Positions 34,351 through 45,812 of a stretch of 64,000 nt of DNA are shown here, one piece after another (the stretch's first letter is position 1; each line of letters opens with the position of its first letter). The notes below the pieces were generated by a model. The model was not told the origin of the DNA, did no database searches, and was given only the letters and a program-made list of their open reading frames with translations. The position numbers and the translations under genes were made by a program. Where the stretch lies: positions 92,725 through 156,724 of the forward strand of contig JAHREC010000014.1 of assembly GCA_020081605.1 (NCBI GenBank), written 5' to 3'. The DNA comes from Albifimbria verrucaria. Lineage: Eukaryota > Ascomycota > Sordariomycetes > Hypocreales > Stachybotryaceae.

Positions 34351-35575
34351 CTAGCAAGGTTTGCTGTCTCCAGTTCGGTCGGGCATCATCTCGGATTTGG
34401 CGCGGGCGTTGCTGATCATTGCCGGCAATTGTCGCCGCCGGGCATTGATGAACCAATTAGAGATTTGATCTAGTGGCTGTCAGTTTCGTGAATCTTCTCC
34501 CGTTGCTCTCCATTTCGATGGCTGTGACTTACTCATCTGGAGGCCTGTGTGCCGCATCAAGTCTTGCTTTTCGTCTTCTGTTGGGTAGGGATGTTGGAGG
34601 TGGGCGACAAACCAAGTCCATAGTTTGTCTACTGTCTCCTTCGGCAAGTTACCCCGGCGCTTCCTCTGCTTGTCGTTATTGCCAACCTCGTCATATTGCC
34701 CCACTTCTTGATACTGTATGGGATAGTCCCCTGTTGTAAACGGGCTTTGTTCATACGGAAGAATGGGTCCGGTAGAGAGCGACTGATAGTGGCTTGAGTG
34801 GTGCTGCTGATATGGATAACTGATGATCCGGTTCTCATCTGGGGGTCCATGAAGCCAGTAAGCCCGGAAGGTGGTGCTATCCGGGGACTGTCTCCTTCTT
34901 TCAGGTTGTAATTCCGACTTCTTGGTGGAGACGGAAGACCAGCTGTTGGTGACCGGGCATCCGTCATTTCCCTGGCACTCAAAGTTACCGTGGTTGCCGC
35001 CCCGCTTGGCCTTATGAAGGGACTTCTCCGAGAGGCGATCGTCCGTATATCCACAGGTGCCGGTTGCGGCAAATAGCTCGGTGAATTCAACCTTGAAGCA
35101 GTCGGCTCTTGGGTTTCATACATCCAAGGTACCTGCCTCGGTCTCGCAGGCTCATCTTCCTTGTCATATGATACTCTTCTTCTTTTAATCGCTGTTGGTG
35201 AGTGGACGTACTCCGAGGTCGTTAACGATGGCTGTGCAAAAATTCTCAAACGCTTCGCTACCGATGCGTGATTAGACGGTTTTGGCTGAGCAGTCTCTAT
35301 TTCGATAATCAACTATAGCTTATTAGCATTTCGCAACTACTATCACTTGGTTGAGTCCTCCCTCATACCTGGCGAATCGAAGGAAGAGTAATGGATGCAC
35401 CACCAGACGGCGCGGGAAAGTAATTCATGGAACGTGATCCATCCCAGGAAACATTGCCCTGATGGACCGGGCGACGTGAAGGAGGAACCATGACAAGTAA
35501 AGACATGTTGAAAGACAGTAGTTTAGGATGTCCCGAAACCGTTTCTGACTGAATTCGTGATGGCCTAAATCCCAT
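34351..35575 (-). pseudogene. TALE/KN homeobox transcription factor, one frameshift
   Basis: Three exons. Exon 1 starts at an ATG at 35575, or more likely 35506 or 35491, and ends at 35369 (ITLPSIRQ). Intron 1 is 35313-35368 (GTATGA, branch TGCTAATAAG, CTATAG). Exon 2 runs from 35312 to 34533, intron 2 is 34470-34532 (GTAAGT to CTAG), and exon 3 ends at 34351. The homeodomain reads KQRKRRGNLPKETVDKLWTW, HPYPTEDEKQDLM, then across intron 2 NQISNWFINARRR, with the three-residue PYP loop insertion of TALE proteins. The frame changes by one base between about 34940 and 34840, ahead of the homeodomain. Otherwise complete. Confidence 0.8.
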
Positions 35576-35579
35576 TCCG

Positions 35580-37160
35580 GGACCAGCACGTCAAAAGAAG
35601 TTCAACCCTTGCAGGCGATCAAACGCTGCCTGAGGATCTTACAAGTGCCTAGGATCGAAGGGGACGATCAACGAACAGTAGGCCGACCTGTAATGACCAA
35701 GCCTTGAGGCTCTGATCAGAGAGTACGAACAAGCGTGGATGATTGACTTTAAATTAAGCCAAGAGGCAGCCCAATGATAAACAAAGAGTAGCCACAATAA
35801 GTAATGGCAGGATGAAAATCAGCAGGGAGCAAGGTCTGCTGCCGGCTGTTGTACGATGGCCATGGGAAATACGGTACTGGATCTATGGACCAAAATATCG
35901 ATGTCCCCCTTTGCCAAGAGCAGCAAGGCAGCCAAGTAAAGTACAATTGGAAGAATGAAAGCCGTACCAGCCGTGGGTGGGTACGGGAGTCCAAAGCAGC
36001 GCAGAGCGGAGACGGGTTTGATAGAAGCGAGGCTAAGCCATCATGACTAGGCATGCGAAGCATGCACCGGCGATTAGGGAGCGAAAAAATGACGAGAGGA
36101 CGACATGGAGACGGGGACTGCTAAACCACCATTTCCAGTAGTTTCTGGCAGGTATCTGGGTGGTGCCAAAATAATGATCATAGGTACCGTATGTCCAAAC
36201 AGGGATAGGGGTCTTAACGAACGGACCATGAACCCACGCAGTTCGGGAAGCTAAGTGGAAGCTGGGAAAAGATATGACCGAGCAGCTAGCAGCGCCTGGT
36301 AGGAAGCCAAGGGAATAGTGATCCACAAAGAGTGAACGGGTCTCCCCAACCGGAAGGGGCGTTTGTATTGGGATTGTGCAGGCTGAATGTGAGGAAAGGG
36401 GCGTCTTTTGTCGGATTTACCGCCCAAGAAGAGGAATTTTGAAGATCTTGAGCGACAGTCAGTCCTTGATCGCTAATGCCATTAATTTTGGAAACTATGC
36501 GGAATCTTCTACTTGTGATCTGTCAGACTAACTAATTTAGGGATTTCATGCCAATATTATAGAAGATGGAGGATACTGCTGAAGCTGCGATAGAGGAGGC
36601 GGTAAAGGAGGTCAATAATACGCAGTATATCAGACGCATACCGAGTGCACTCCATCCCACCCGACTTGGCATTTTCTTAGAACATTAGCACCTATCTCCA
36701 TCATCTGTAGCCAAGATGAAGTTCACTTGCCTGCGGATCACACATCCAGTTTGTGTCTTTTCTGTGTCATGGCGTGCCGTAGCTTTTTCATGTTCATTCT
36801 TCACGCGTCACCACATTTCGCAATGCTGAAAGACTGGCTAACATGTTCGTAGTTTCTTTAAGGGCACAATTGCTCATCAGAGTGACCAATTAATCTTCTG
36901 GTCGACAGGGTAGGTGGTTTTAGGTTGATACAGGGGCCTCACGAGGTCGATTTTCAATGTGGAGCAAATATGGGGCAAATGCGAGATGAGGCGGACGTCT
37001 TCAGTCAAACACAGTTCATTTCTCAGGTCGAAGGGTGGCACGAACTGTTCCACGTTAAGATGTATGCCAACAATTCTTGCCTAGCTTGGCGAACGTTGCA
37101 TTTGCCGCAACTTACCACGATGGCTATCTCCTTGAGCGCCTTAAGATGCCAAAGATGTGG
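35580..37160. other. No recognised gene
   Basis: Frames of about 100 codons on the minus strand (35749-36326) are unlike any family. The first part is the likely upstream region of the homeobox gene. Confidence 0.45.
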
Positions 37161-37162
37161 CA

Positions 37163-37335
37163 ACCCCACAACGCCTTAGTCATCGTGTTAGACATAAAGC
37201 AACATCCTAAAACGATAAAGTGTTGATTGTTATCATGTAGTTGTATGTAACGATAGCAATGTGGGTACATCTATTATTGGCCCAGTTTAATGTGTTTCCA
37301 ATATCACTAGGTGTTACCCGATGTTGATTGGTCAC
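37163..37335. mobile_element. Relic of a piggyBac-type MITE
   Basis: Matches the inner part of the MITE at 58834-59085 over its whole length: CCCCACAACGCCTTAGTCATC at the left end, then ATGTAGTTGTATGTAAC and TTACCCGATGTTGATTGGT. The outer termini are lost. Confidence 0.65.
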
Positions 37336-37552
37336 TTCCTTTTTCGTGACATTTCCGGCACCTGAAGGCGCTCAAGGAGATTGCATAGCTTGCTCCTCAA
37401 CGAAGGATCCATACCCCTCTCTCCAGAGAACTGGGTCACGTGCAGGGCCAATCCCTGTACATCTTGTTGAAAGTAAGACGAATCGTCTTGCATGACACAA
37501 ACCTCGGATCCATCCTAACTGTCCTCCGAATCAGCCTTGAAGTATTCTCATC

Positions 37553-38922
37553 ATGACTTCAGTTACTATCGCGTTCCCCAAAAGAACGCAGGAGAAGGAG
37601 ACCAGTCTGTTGATGCACTATCTTGATGTGGTCTTCCCCACCCAATTCCCAATGCACGAGAAACATTACGAAGGCAGGAGAGAATGGCTCTTGACCATCC
37701 TCACCTCTTCGCGGAGTGTGTATTATGCAACCTTGAGCCTCAGCCTACTACATAAGGAGTCGCACCTGGACGATCTCAAGAGTATATGGCAGAGTGAGCG
37801 CAGGCGATATTACATCCTTGCCCTCCAAGAGTCCCAGAAGCTGCTGGGTCAATTGGATTTGGTGTCAGGCATTGCTAAGCTAAAGGGCAACATTCACGCT
37901 CTAGCGAGCGCAGTTCAGCTCATCAGCATCGAGGTAAACAATTTCTGGAACTTCCATTTCCCGCTGCTTCTCCTTTCCTTGATGGGCGCTTGGGCGATCC
38001 TTGAAACTAATCGGGAACGCTTTAAACCATCCAGTCATCAAGTCTTGATTCGGGAGACTGGCAAGTTCACCTGCTCGCCGGAAAGGCTTTCATCCCAGCG
38101 TTGGTCCACGGCTGGTCCCTCATCCCTAAATCAAGGCGCTTCATATCATCGGTATGGAGCATACTAGATGCAACGCAGTTCAGCGCCGTACATAATGAAG
38201 ATTCGTTGTCTTTTGAGTATGTGGGTGCCCTGCAATTTCTTACAAACATCTTGTTAATGTACGGAATATTTTCCTGTATCTCCTTGGGTCCGGCAAGGGC
38301 TACGTATGCCGAGTATCGGTACTTGCTGGACCAGGAGAGCATGATCCAGATGGACCAAGTTATAGGGTGCAAGAATTGGGTCTTGTCGGCCATCTTAGAA
38401 GTCGGGGAACTGGATAAGTGGAAAAGAGAAGAGATGAAATATCGCCGGCTGAGCCTGAAAGATCTGAGGAACCGCTCTATGGCTATAGAAGGCCAGATAG
38501 AAACCGGGCTGCGGGAGACATCAATGAGCGCATTGGTGGACACTATCACCAAAATATATGCAACTTCCACCTTAACTTACATGCATACAGTTGTGTCCGG
38601 TCTAAACCCAAACCTGCGGGAAGTCCAGGACACTGTGTCTACCACAATTGCACTATTGAAACAGCTCTCAAGTGTACAGGTAGCCAGGAGTTTTGTGTGG
38701 TCTTTGGTTATCACTGGTTGCATGGCTTCACGGAGCCAAGAAGATTACTTCAGAGGCCTGATCGCTGTGGCAGGGACTTCAATACAGGGCCTCCGTAGCT
38801 GTTGGAGCTTACCCTCGATTTGGGGCCGTGCATGGAAAATGAGGGACATGATAACCACAACCTCTCATCTGGTCTGGGAGGACATCATCAACGGCCAAGG
38901 CCCTGCGGCTCTACTCGCTTAG
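37553..38922 (+). CDS. Fungal_trans_2 domain protein (C6-type regulator without zinc cluster)
   Basis: The ATG at 37553 opens exon 1 (37553-37933). A 101-bp intron (37934-38034, GTAAAC, branch ACTAATC, CCAG) leads to exon 2 (38035-38922), in phase 0. The 422-residue product has LLMHYLDVVFPTQFPM near residue 20, the standard opening of the Fungal_trans_2 domain. Later landmarks are YYILALQESQ, SGDWQVHLLAGKAF, IGCKNWVLSAILEVGEL and the closing AVAGTSIQGLRSCW. There are no stops or frameshifts. The Zn2Cys6 cluster usual in this superfamily is absent, and no upstream exon encodes it. A MITE relic ends about 220 bases before the start. Probably a nuclear regulator; its target is unknown. Confidence 0.8.
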
Positions 38923-38924
38923 GA

Positions 38925-39700
38925 CTAGCAAAGAAGTATGTTTGATACGGTACTAGTAACTTTTCTAATATAACTATTCCATTAATCAAGGGCATACTAT
39001 ATACGCGGAAAGCTACAGGCGGCTCGGGAGGTGTATCACATGAGTGGCACTAGCCCTACATAGAGCTAAGGCCTTCTTCCTAGTTTCATAAGGGGATTTC
39101 GCAAATCTATTGGGAAAAAACGGTATACTACCAAGTTGACACTGGAATTGGTGCTTTCAGCATTAGAAAACCTTCCAAACATGAGAATTGGTGATAGTTT
39201 AAATTCACATATACAAACTTGCTATAAACGCCGGAGCCGGCAGTACAGCACAACACTTAGTCATCTTGAACGTCCTGTCAGAAACCATTGAAATCAGTTC
39301 GGATGATGTTACGAAATTCCTCAGTGCGGACCAGCGCTGTGGCGCATTGTGGCTAGTACCGTGCGCTCAGCGCGGAGGATATGTGCACCAACGACCCATC
39401 GACTAGTCTAAACATCAAAGGCCAAGAATAGATCCTGCTGTAGAGGCAGACGTAGTTACGTAAGGCTGTTCCGTAGGTGAACTTAGGACTCGTTCTTCCG
39501 TTCATCTTATTCTCCCTTTTGTGACCAAGCCAGAAATCTCCTTGCTGTGTTATTCACCAGTTCACAATCACCCGGAGACTAAATCGTACGAAGCGAACTC
39601 AGCTTGGTGCTATACTCCAATGTAACTTCCCAACTAGTCAGATAGCTAGAATTATCGGCTGTAGCGAATGGACCGTCCAACCGACGACTCCTGCCTCTGG
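38925..39700. other. No recognised gene
   Basis: Short frames only. Right-hand flank of the Fungal_trans_2 gene and left flank of the Helitron piece. Confidence 0.5.
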
Positions 39701-39704
39701 ATAC

Positions 39705-40290
39705 TGTCCATGATAAGCGAGGGTACGTTAGAACCAACTTCGTAGTTTCAGCTATCTATCTCGTTATGGTTGATGGCTATACGTCAGTAGAGCTGGTTGT
39801 TTATTTGGAGCCACGATAGGGCCGCTTTTACACGCGACTTGCGGACCGGAAACAGATTCCCGACATCTGCAGCGCTAGGCTTGCTCGGACCGCTCCACGA
39901 CACATGAATGTTCTCCATAGTCTCCAGAAGGGGTAAGGGAGAAGTGTGGGCTTCCGGTAGCTACGACCCGACGGTGTCTTATTATCAACAGTAAACTTTG
40001 CAATGTACCCAAATGGAGTATGGAGAGCAATCAGCCCATCCTCAACGGGAGAGAGGACGTCGAGCTCCTCGGGATGCTGATGCTCGCACCCAACATCCAT
40101 TCACCAAACAGGCCGTTGGCAGTTTTCCTTTTCCCAGACTAGTGCCGCATACCCGGCATATATCGGCCGCAGCATCATCGTCTGACGCGAAGTACTGCTC
40201 GCATTCCTGGAGCACTTTCATGGTCTGCAACAAGGGTGGTGTCAGGTGTTTCCCATCGAGTTCCAATAAGCTTAGAGGGCGAATACTTTC
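39705..40290 (-). mobile_element. Helitron fragment (DUF6570 region), degenerate
   Basis: In successive frames the minus strand reads CRVCGTSLGKGKLPTACLVN, HPEELDVLSPVEDGLIALH, ENIHVSWSGPSKPSAADVG, PVRKSRVKAALSWLQINNQL and YEVGSNVPSLIM. This order fits the DUF6570 domain at the start of fungal Helitron helicase proteins. Three or more frame changes and in-frame stops are present. The rolling-circle nuclease (HUH) and PIF1 helicase parts are missing, so it cannot transpose on its own. Confidence 0.6.
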
Positions 40291-40351
40291 AATATTGGTC
40301 TTTATACACTAGGATTTGTGTGGTGCTGGATCCGCGCAGTCAAGGAGATAC

Positions 40352-40370
40352 AAAAAAAAAAAAAAAAAAA
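40352..40370. repeat. Poly(A) tract, 19 A on the plus strand
   Basis: The tract lies between the Helitron piece and the OrsD-like pseudogene. Directly left of it is CGCAGTCAAGGAGATAC. Its first 15 bases match the outer end of the MITE at 60042-60056. Confidence 0.8.
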
Positions 40371-40489
40371 CCCTTGGGAACTAGTCTATAGTGAGCAACC
40401 TGGTGATTGTAATAGAAATCTCCCACTTCTCGCACTACTCTGAACAGTCGAGGTCCTGGAGTAGTAGCTAGGACCAAGTACGTAGATAT

Positions 40490-42405
40490 AGAATGACCCC
40501 TTGAATCACTGTATCTTATCCTCAGTTGCTGAAATGCATTCATGGTCAACGTAAACATGTCACCCCATGACACACTCTCTCCGTTGTCACTCCAACGTGG
40601 CTAGTAGGCTGGTGACTCGGCTTTTGCCATAAGACAACCCAAAACTCCTCAAGCTGATAAACTCAGCCAAGGCAGAGGGCGAACCAGCGACAATATACCG
40701 GTTGCAAATATCTTGCATATGCTCGATTTGTCCGCTGCGCGGTCTCTGGGTTATGCCTATGGTTGGGTACGAAAAGACCGGCAGTGTGTATTCCAGGAAG
40801 ATCAACCGCTGGCAGTATATCAACGGGGACAAGGAAGGGGAATATTGTCGAGCAAGCTTACATTGCCGACAATCGAGAGAAAAGCCGAGGATGCCACTGA
40901 AATAGACCAATAATGTAGACTCGGGCTGGCCGTCGAGGAATGGCTGAGTGCACACCGAGAGATTAGGCTTGAATAGTAATTCTAGAAACTCGGACTCAGC
41001 TGTATTCCTTATTGGGCCTTGGTAGATGTTTTCATCGCACGACGCATCTTCGTGGTCTTCTCGTTCCTTAATGACCTCATCTGTCCAGTTCTCGCTTTCA
41101 TCTTCAGCTCTTCAACCACTTCATCAGAGTCGTACTCGTCCCAGCCTAAAGGTTCTCCATCTTCCAGGTTATCATAGTCATCCACGAGCCCGCAGTGGTC
41201 CGAGGATTTGACCGGGTAGCGTGCATCAAAAGTCTTCGGCCATCTTCCTGCGTGCCTGTCGAGACCAGACCAGACTCTGTGCTCCCAGACGTTCTTAAGC
41301 AAGCGCATATACTCGGGATAGAGACTGACCTTGACCTGCTCCCTCGTTGATGGTGACATCAAGTATGTCCGAAATATAAAGGCAATAAACTGTTTCCAAA
41401 TAGATCGATAGCGATAGCTCGCGCCTGGTTCTGCCATCACAGAAAACCCTCTTGGTTAGAACGTGTTACTCTTCAAGGTAAGCAGCCAATAATAAACAAG
41501 TCTACTGCTATGCAGAACAGTATTCTTGCATCGATCGAGCACCGAGTCAGCCGCTCCTAAGATACAGCCAAGCTTCTGCTCGTCTTGGTAGCAGCTGGTC
41601 ATGTCGGTATCTCCATTCTGCAGTCCCTGGCCGAGGACTAAGTCTTTCTGTACGACTGTGCCGGATACACGAACCGGCAGTTGTATCATCATTCGCAAGA
41701 TATCCCGCCGAGTGTTCTTGAACATTTTGAGCCATTGAGTACGCTCCAGCCATGGACTGGTAGCTGCGTGAGTTTCCTCTCCCAGTGCCTTAGCGTAGCA
41801 CCGTGGCTGATCTTGAGCCTCCTTGTACTTTTCGTGGCGTTCAATGACTGCTTGTACGTGTGACTGTGTTTCCGGATCAAGCTTGCAAGGGGTGCCTTTG
41901 ACGGCCTCTGCCTCGCTCCTCTTGCTTTTGCAAGGTGCCGTCCACCGATCAACCTCGAACCAACCGCTTGCTGCGCGTGAGAAAAATAACCGCTGGCACG
42001 GTACGTTTTCCTCCAAAGTTGCTCTGGGCGTACGCTTGCCTCGCCTTCCGCCGATTCTTGTAGATTGAGTCTCGGCCGCCCACGCCCACGGATATTCTGT
42101 CGTTGGCGTTTAACACGCCAGTGCTGAATCATCTTAGCCTTGCTCTTGATGATATACGGACATTTCAGACATTTGATCCTGTCCGTTCGTGGAGCGGCCA
42201 AGTGTGGAAGGTGAACTCTAAGAGATCTGCGGTTCGGACGAATATCTGGTAGCTGCTGACCGGTGTTCGCAATAGCTCTCCTCTTCCCTAGCGGTATGTC
42301 TCGATGTCGAGAGAGGTGATTAAGCACTTCTTCCGACACACAAGCGAAGCCACATACTTTGCAGATGACAACCCGGTGCCGCTCGTTGTAGACGAGAGGC
42401 TCCAT
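40490..42405 (-). pseudogene. OrsD-like (DUF3505) zinc-finger protein, degenerate
   Basis: The true start is probably the ATG at 42405 (MEPLVYNERHRVVICKVCGF), an atypical C2H2 finger closed by HLSRHRDI. A second C..C (IKCLKCPY) follows. Then, with frame changes, come VPCQRLFFSRAASGWFEV, SPWLERTQWLKMFK, YRSIWKQFIAFIFRTY and, near 40.9 kb, VYFSGILGFSLDC with SALAEFISLRSFG. This order matches the fungal DUF3505 family named after OrsD of the Aspergillus orsellinic acid cluster, which is expanded in accessory genome regions. At least four frame changes are needed. No helicase follows, although related proteins near telomeres can be joined to RecQ helicases. Confidence 0.7.
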
Positions 42406-42862
42406 CGTCAATGGGGCTCCTCCTGCAGCCGATTAGCCAGCTACATGAGCCGCCTTCCGCCTCGCATCCTCTGTACCCTTTTCCCTTTACACGATACGAC
42501 ATCCCGGTAACGCGAACCGCGTTTTATACAATAATTGATCAGTTCCGATAACAGATAAAATGAACTCACTCTACCCCTGCTTGAAAATTAAACTCTAACC
42601 TCCTGGGTTTGCAGGGCAGAAAAAGAACTCTACTCGAGTTCAATTTGTTATTGTGCAGTAGTGTCCTATACTTCGACTCATAGTCGGGTATTAATGCAGT
42701 AATTAGGTATCAGTACAGCATAAGGCAACCTAGGCCAGCATTTAAGCTGTTCCGAAGAATACCACCTTGTCTTGCTCTTAGTATTATTTCTCTCTAGAAA
42801 CACTCAGTGTCACTCGCTACTTTGCTCCTTTTTAGCGCCGAGAATATCATCTACCACCCCTC

Positions 42863-44799
42863 ATGGATTTTCCACCTACAGAATACCAAAAACGGCCACG
42901 GGAGTATGGGAAATGGCGTTGCGGGGCTTGCCTGTTTGAGTTATCAGATGATATTGACACCCTTATCAATATTGACGTCGCACTTGATGAAACATTTGCT
43001 CCGAATTGTGTTGATAATCGCGACTACTGGGTTAACAAGTGGGCATTTCACAGCTCCGTGGAACGTGGCTGTAAAATATGTCAATCGCTCGTGTCGATAA
43101 TTAATCTCTCTCGGGATCGCATCACACCACCACAGCTAACATGGCGCCGCGGCATACTGCTTACGCCCGATGACAGTAAATATCAAATATTTCTCACTTC
43201 CGATCAAGACCTGACGGCGGAGGAGCTAGCGAAATTCCATCCATATCTCAGTATAAATAGCTCTCCGTCCGGGAACACGGGAAGCAGCCTGGCATTCGAG
43301 CGTGCGGCATCATGGCTGGGGCAGTGCCTCAAGCAACATGAAGTATGTGCGCAACGGTCTACCAATATAGAAGCCATGCCTCAGCGCATAATATTTATCG
43401 ACGACTACGCCACCTGCTCAGCCCGCCTCATCGATGACACAACTCAGATGACGCCTCAGCCGTATCTCTGCCTAAGTCATCGCTGGACGTTACGAACTAG
43501 AGCATCTAGTCTGACGCGAGATCGCGTAAAATCATTTCGGGAGGCAATACCAAAAGGATTCTTGTACCCACTCTTCGTTAATGTGTTTGAAGTAACACAG
43601 CGGCTAGGTTATCAATACATATGGATTGATTCCCTATGCATTTGTCAGGACGACCTCGATGATTGGCATAAACAATCCTCTCATATGGCTGCAATTTACG
43701 AAAATGCTAATATTACAATCTCTGCCGTGAGCGCTGACCTTCAGAATGGAAAAATATTTTCCCAGGGTTCACCAAAGAGTCATAAGCTTTGTGCCTATAA
43801 CGGTAGAGACATCTTCATTCGACGCGTCGATAATGTGCACCCATTTAAGCTTGATTATAACCCTTTCAGTGGGACCTATTTATCCAGTATTAATTCTGAA
43901 TACTCACCTCTTCTCCGGCGAGGATGGGTCTACCAAGAATGGCTTCTATCGAGACGAGTTTTGTACTTCACACCCAATGAACTGATTCTTGAGTGCAGAC
44001 AATCACTACGTTGTGAATGTGGGAGTGAGGAGGAAGCATGGCACGAGTCAAGGCTCGATGCCCAACAGTATCCAAGATGAACTGGTTGGACATCTGCCAT
44101 CATCACAGCCGTACAGGGCTTTCGTATCCGAGCGATAGATTGCCGGCCTTGTCAGGAATTGCGAGACGGTTTGGAGAAGCACGTGGCTGGACATACCTTG
44201 CCGGCCTATGGCGTGAAGATACAGACTTCGTCCGATTGCTCATGTGGTCCGCAGAAAGACCAGCAGCCCGCCCTACTGTCACTAATCGCTTGCCGTCTTG
44301 GTCTTGGGCCTCGATCAACTCGCCAGTTACCGCAGTTCCCATGCCGTTTGGCCAGGAGGAAGCCATTGCATGTCAAATTATCGATCATGACGTTCTGCCT
44401 GGACCCAACCCCTATGGAGTCCCCAAGTTTGCTAAGCTGGTGGTGCAAGGGCCTTGCATCACGGCTACACTCGAATACACCCCGCCGCGATCTGGTGCAT
44501 TGGACAAAGGGGCATTTTACTTGTTCTTACAGCTAGCAGAATTAATCGCCTGGGTAAATCCGGACTACTCCTTCGAGATGCCCGGAGTGGATCATGTGGC
44601 CTCGGGTAAGCGGGTTTTGCTATTGATATGCTCGTTCAGCGCGAACATGATCAGAGGAATTGTTTTAAAATCAGTTGGTACAACTGGAAAGATTTTCGAA
44701 CGTATCGGTTTCGCAACCTGTTCCTTCAGTGAAAGCCCCCAACGTATGCCTGAAAGACTTCAAAGCCACTGGACAATACGAGAATTCACCTTGATTTGA
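42863..44799 (+). pseudogene. HET-domain protein, one apparent frameshift
   Basis: A 405-codon frame from the ATG at 42863 carries the HET domain: YLCLSHRWTLRTRAS near residue 205, then YQYIWIDSLCICQDDLDDW, SSHMAAIYENANITISA and LLRRGWVYQEWLLSRRVLYF. The stop at 44078 is bypassed if one base is missing at about 44075. The next frame continues NWLDICHHHSRTGLSYPSDR and LPALSGIARRF, with the usual WSWAS motif, to 44799. A 56-bp intron (44013-44068) would also join the frames but would remove conserved residues, so I prefer the frameshift. HET proteins trigger cell death in vegetative incompatibility. Apart from that base the gene looks complete (about 645 residues). Confidence 0.8.
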
Positions 44800-45810
44800 A
44801 TGCCTCGAGGAACGAAGGGACGAAAGAACTTTGAGTTAACGTTCTCATAGTCTGAATTGAAGTTAATCCAACTATAAATAAATCATTTAGTAAGACCTCA
44901 GGTGAAGTTTTAAAGATTAGCCCATACTGTAATGATTAAATCCTGGCTGCTAGAAGGATAGGCCCACCATCGTTGCCTATCCCATATAAACGAAAGTCTA
45001 TTTAATGGCGGCAACTATACTCAACCTACCTGTTATCTGCCTGGATACTGATGCTCTCGCTTTTTTTGGTGGCCTTCAAGGCCTCACCGTCCCTATGGAC
45101 GGCCAGAACACCTTGCTTGACCTTGAAGTACTCGTCCTGCAGTAGGTGGATATATCTTGAGGTTCATAAGACAATCTGTTGAATACAGGGAGGATTAACC
45201 CTGGGAGTCCGTAAAAATCACTTATACTGGAGATATCATAGCCATGTGAGAGCTGCAGATATTTCTAGTCTTGTTGTAATGTTCCATCCTAGAGGAGACG
45301 AGTTGGTAACGACTTGTTTGCCTTCGGAGTATAAGTAGGAGCTGGCTGGCCAGGAAACGGAAGTTTCAGAGAATTTGTCATATAAGAAGATAAAGAACTC
45401 TTTACTGTTTGGTTACTTGATTCATTCATACTCATACGTCTTACTTCAACCAGTACAAATGGCTATCAAGACTAACAGTTGCGCATTTCCCTTGTCAAAC
45501 ACCAATGTGGTCCGCTCCCACAATTCATCTGTCCCATGATATGCAACTCATACATGTATTTCTTTTCTAGGGAGGATATTCACCTAGGCAGGGTAACGAA
45601 GGCATCACTCACTGAGCCAGCTTCTTATACTTGTTTCTTTGAACATGCCATAGTTTCAGATGTTCATGACCCTATTCAATGCCAAGATCACAGTGAAATG
45701 CCGACTGCGTGGCTTGAACTTGATGAAAGGCTCGGCTACGGGGCAAGAGTCAAGCTTCGCATAAAGTCTCTGTATAAGAGCGGGTTAGGTTAATCTAAAA
45801 ACATCATCTG
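44800..45810. other. No recognised gene; a possible promoter and short start
   Basis: An ATG at 45459 follows an AC/CT-rich leader and a TATA-like GTATAAG near 45330, but its frame stops after 26 codons (starts MAIKTNSCAF). A 70-codon run one frame over (near 45570-45793) could be a second exon, but no canonical intron joins them. Confidence 0.35.
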
Positions 45811-45812
45811 TT

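Noticed and set aside
40352..40370. Poly(A) tract as evidence that the OrsD-like gene is a processed retrocopy
   Set aside because: The gene is on the minus strand, where its tail would have to read as plus-strand T, but the tract is plus-strand A. It also lies beyond the recognisable coding end without a target-site duplication.
44013..44068. GT-AG intron joining the two frames of the HET gene
   Set aside because: It would remove the conserved CECG region, whereas a single missing base near 44075 keeps all conserved residues. It remains a possible alternative.
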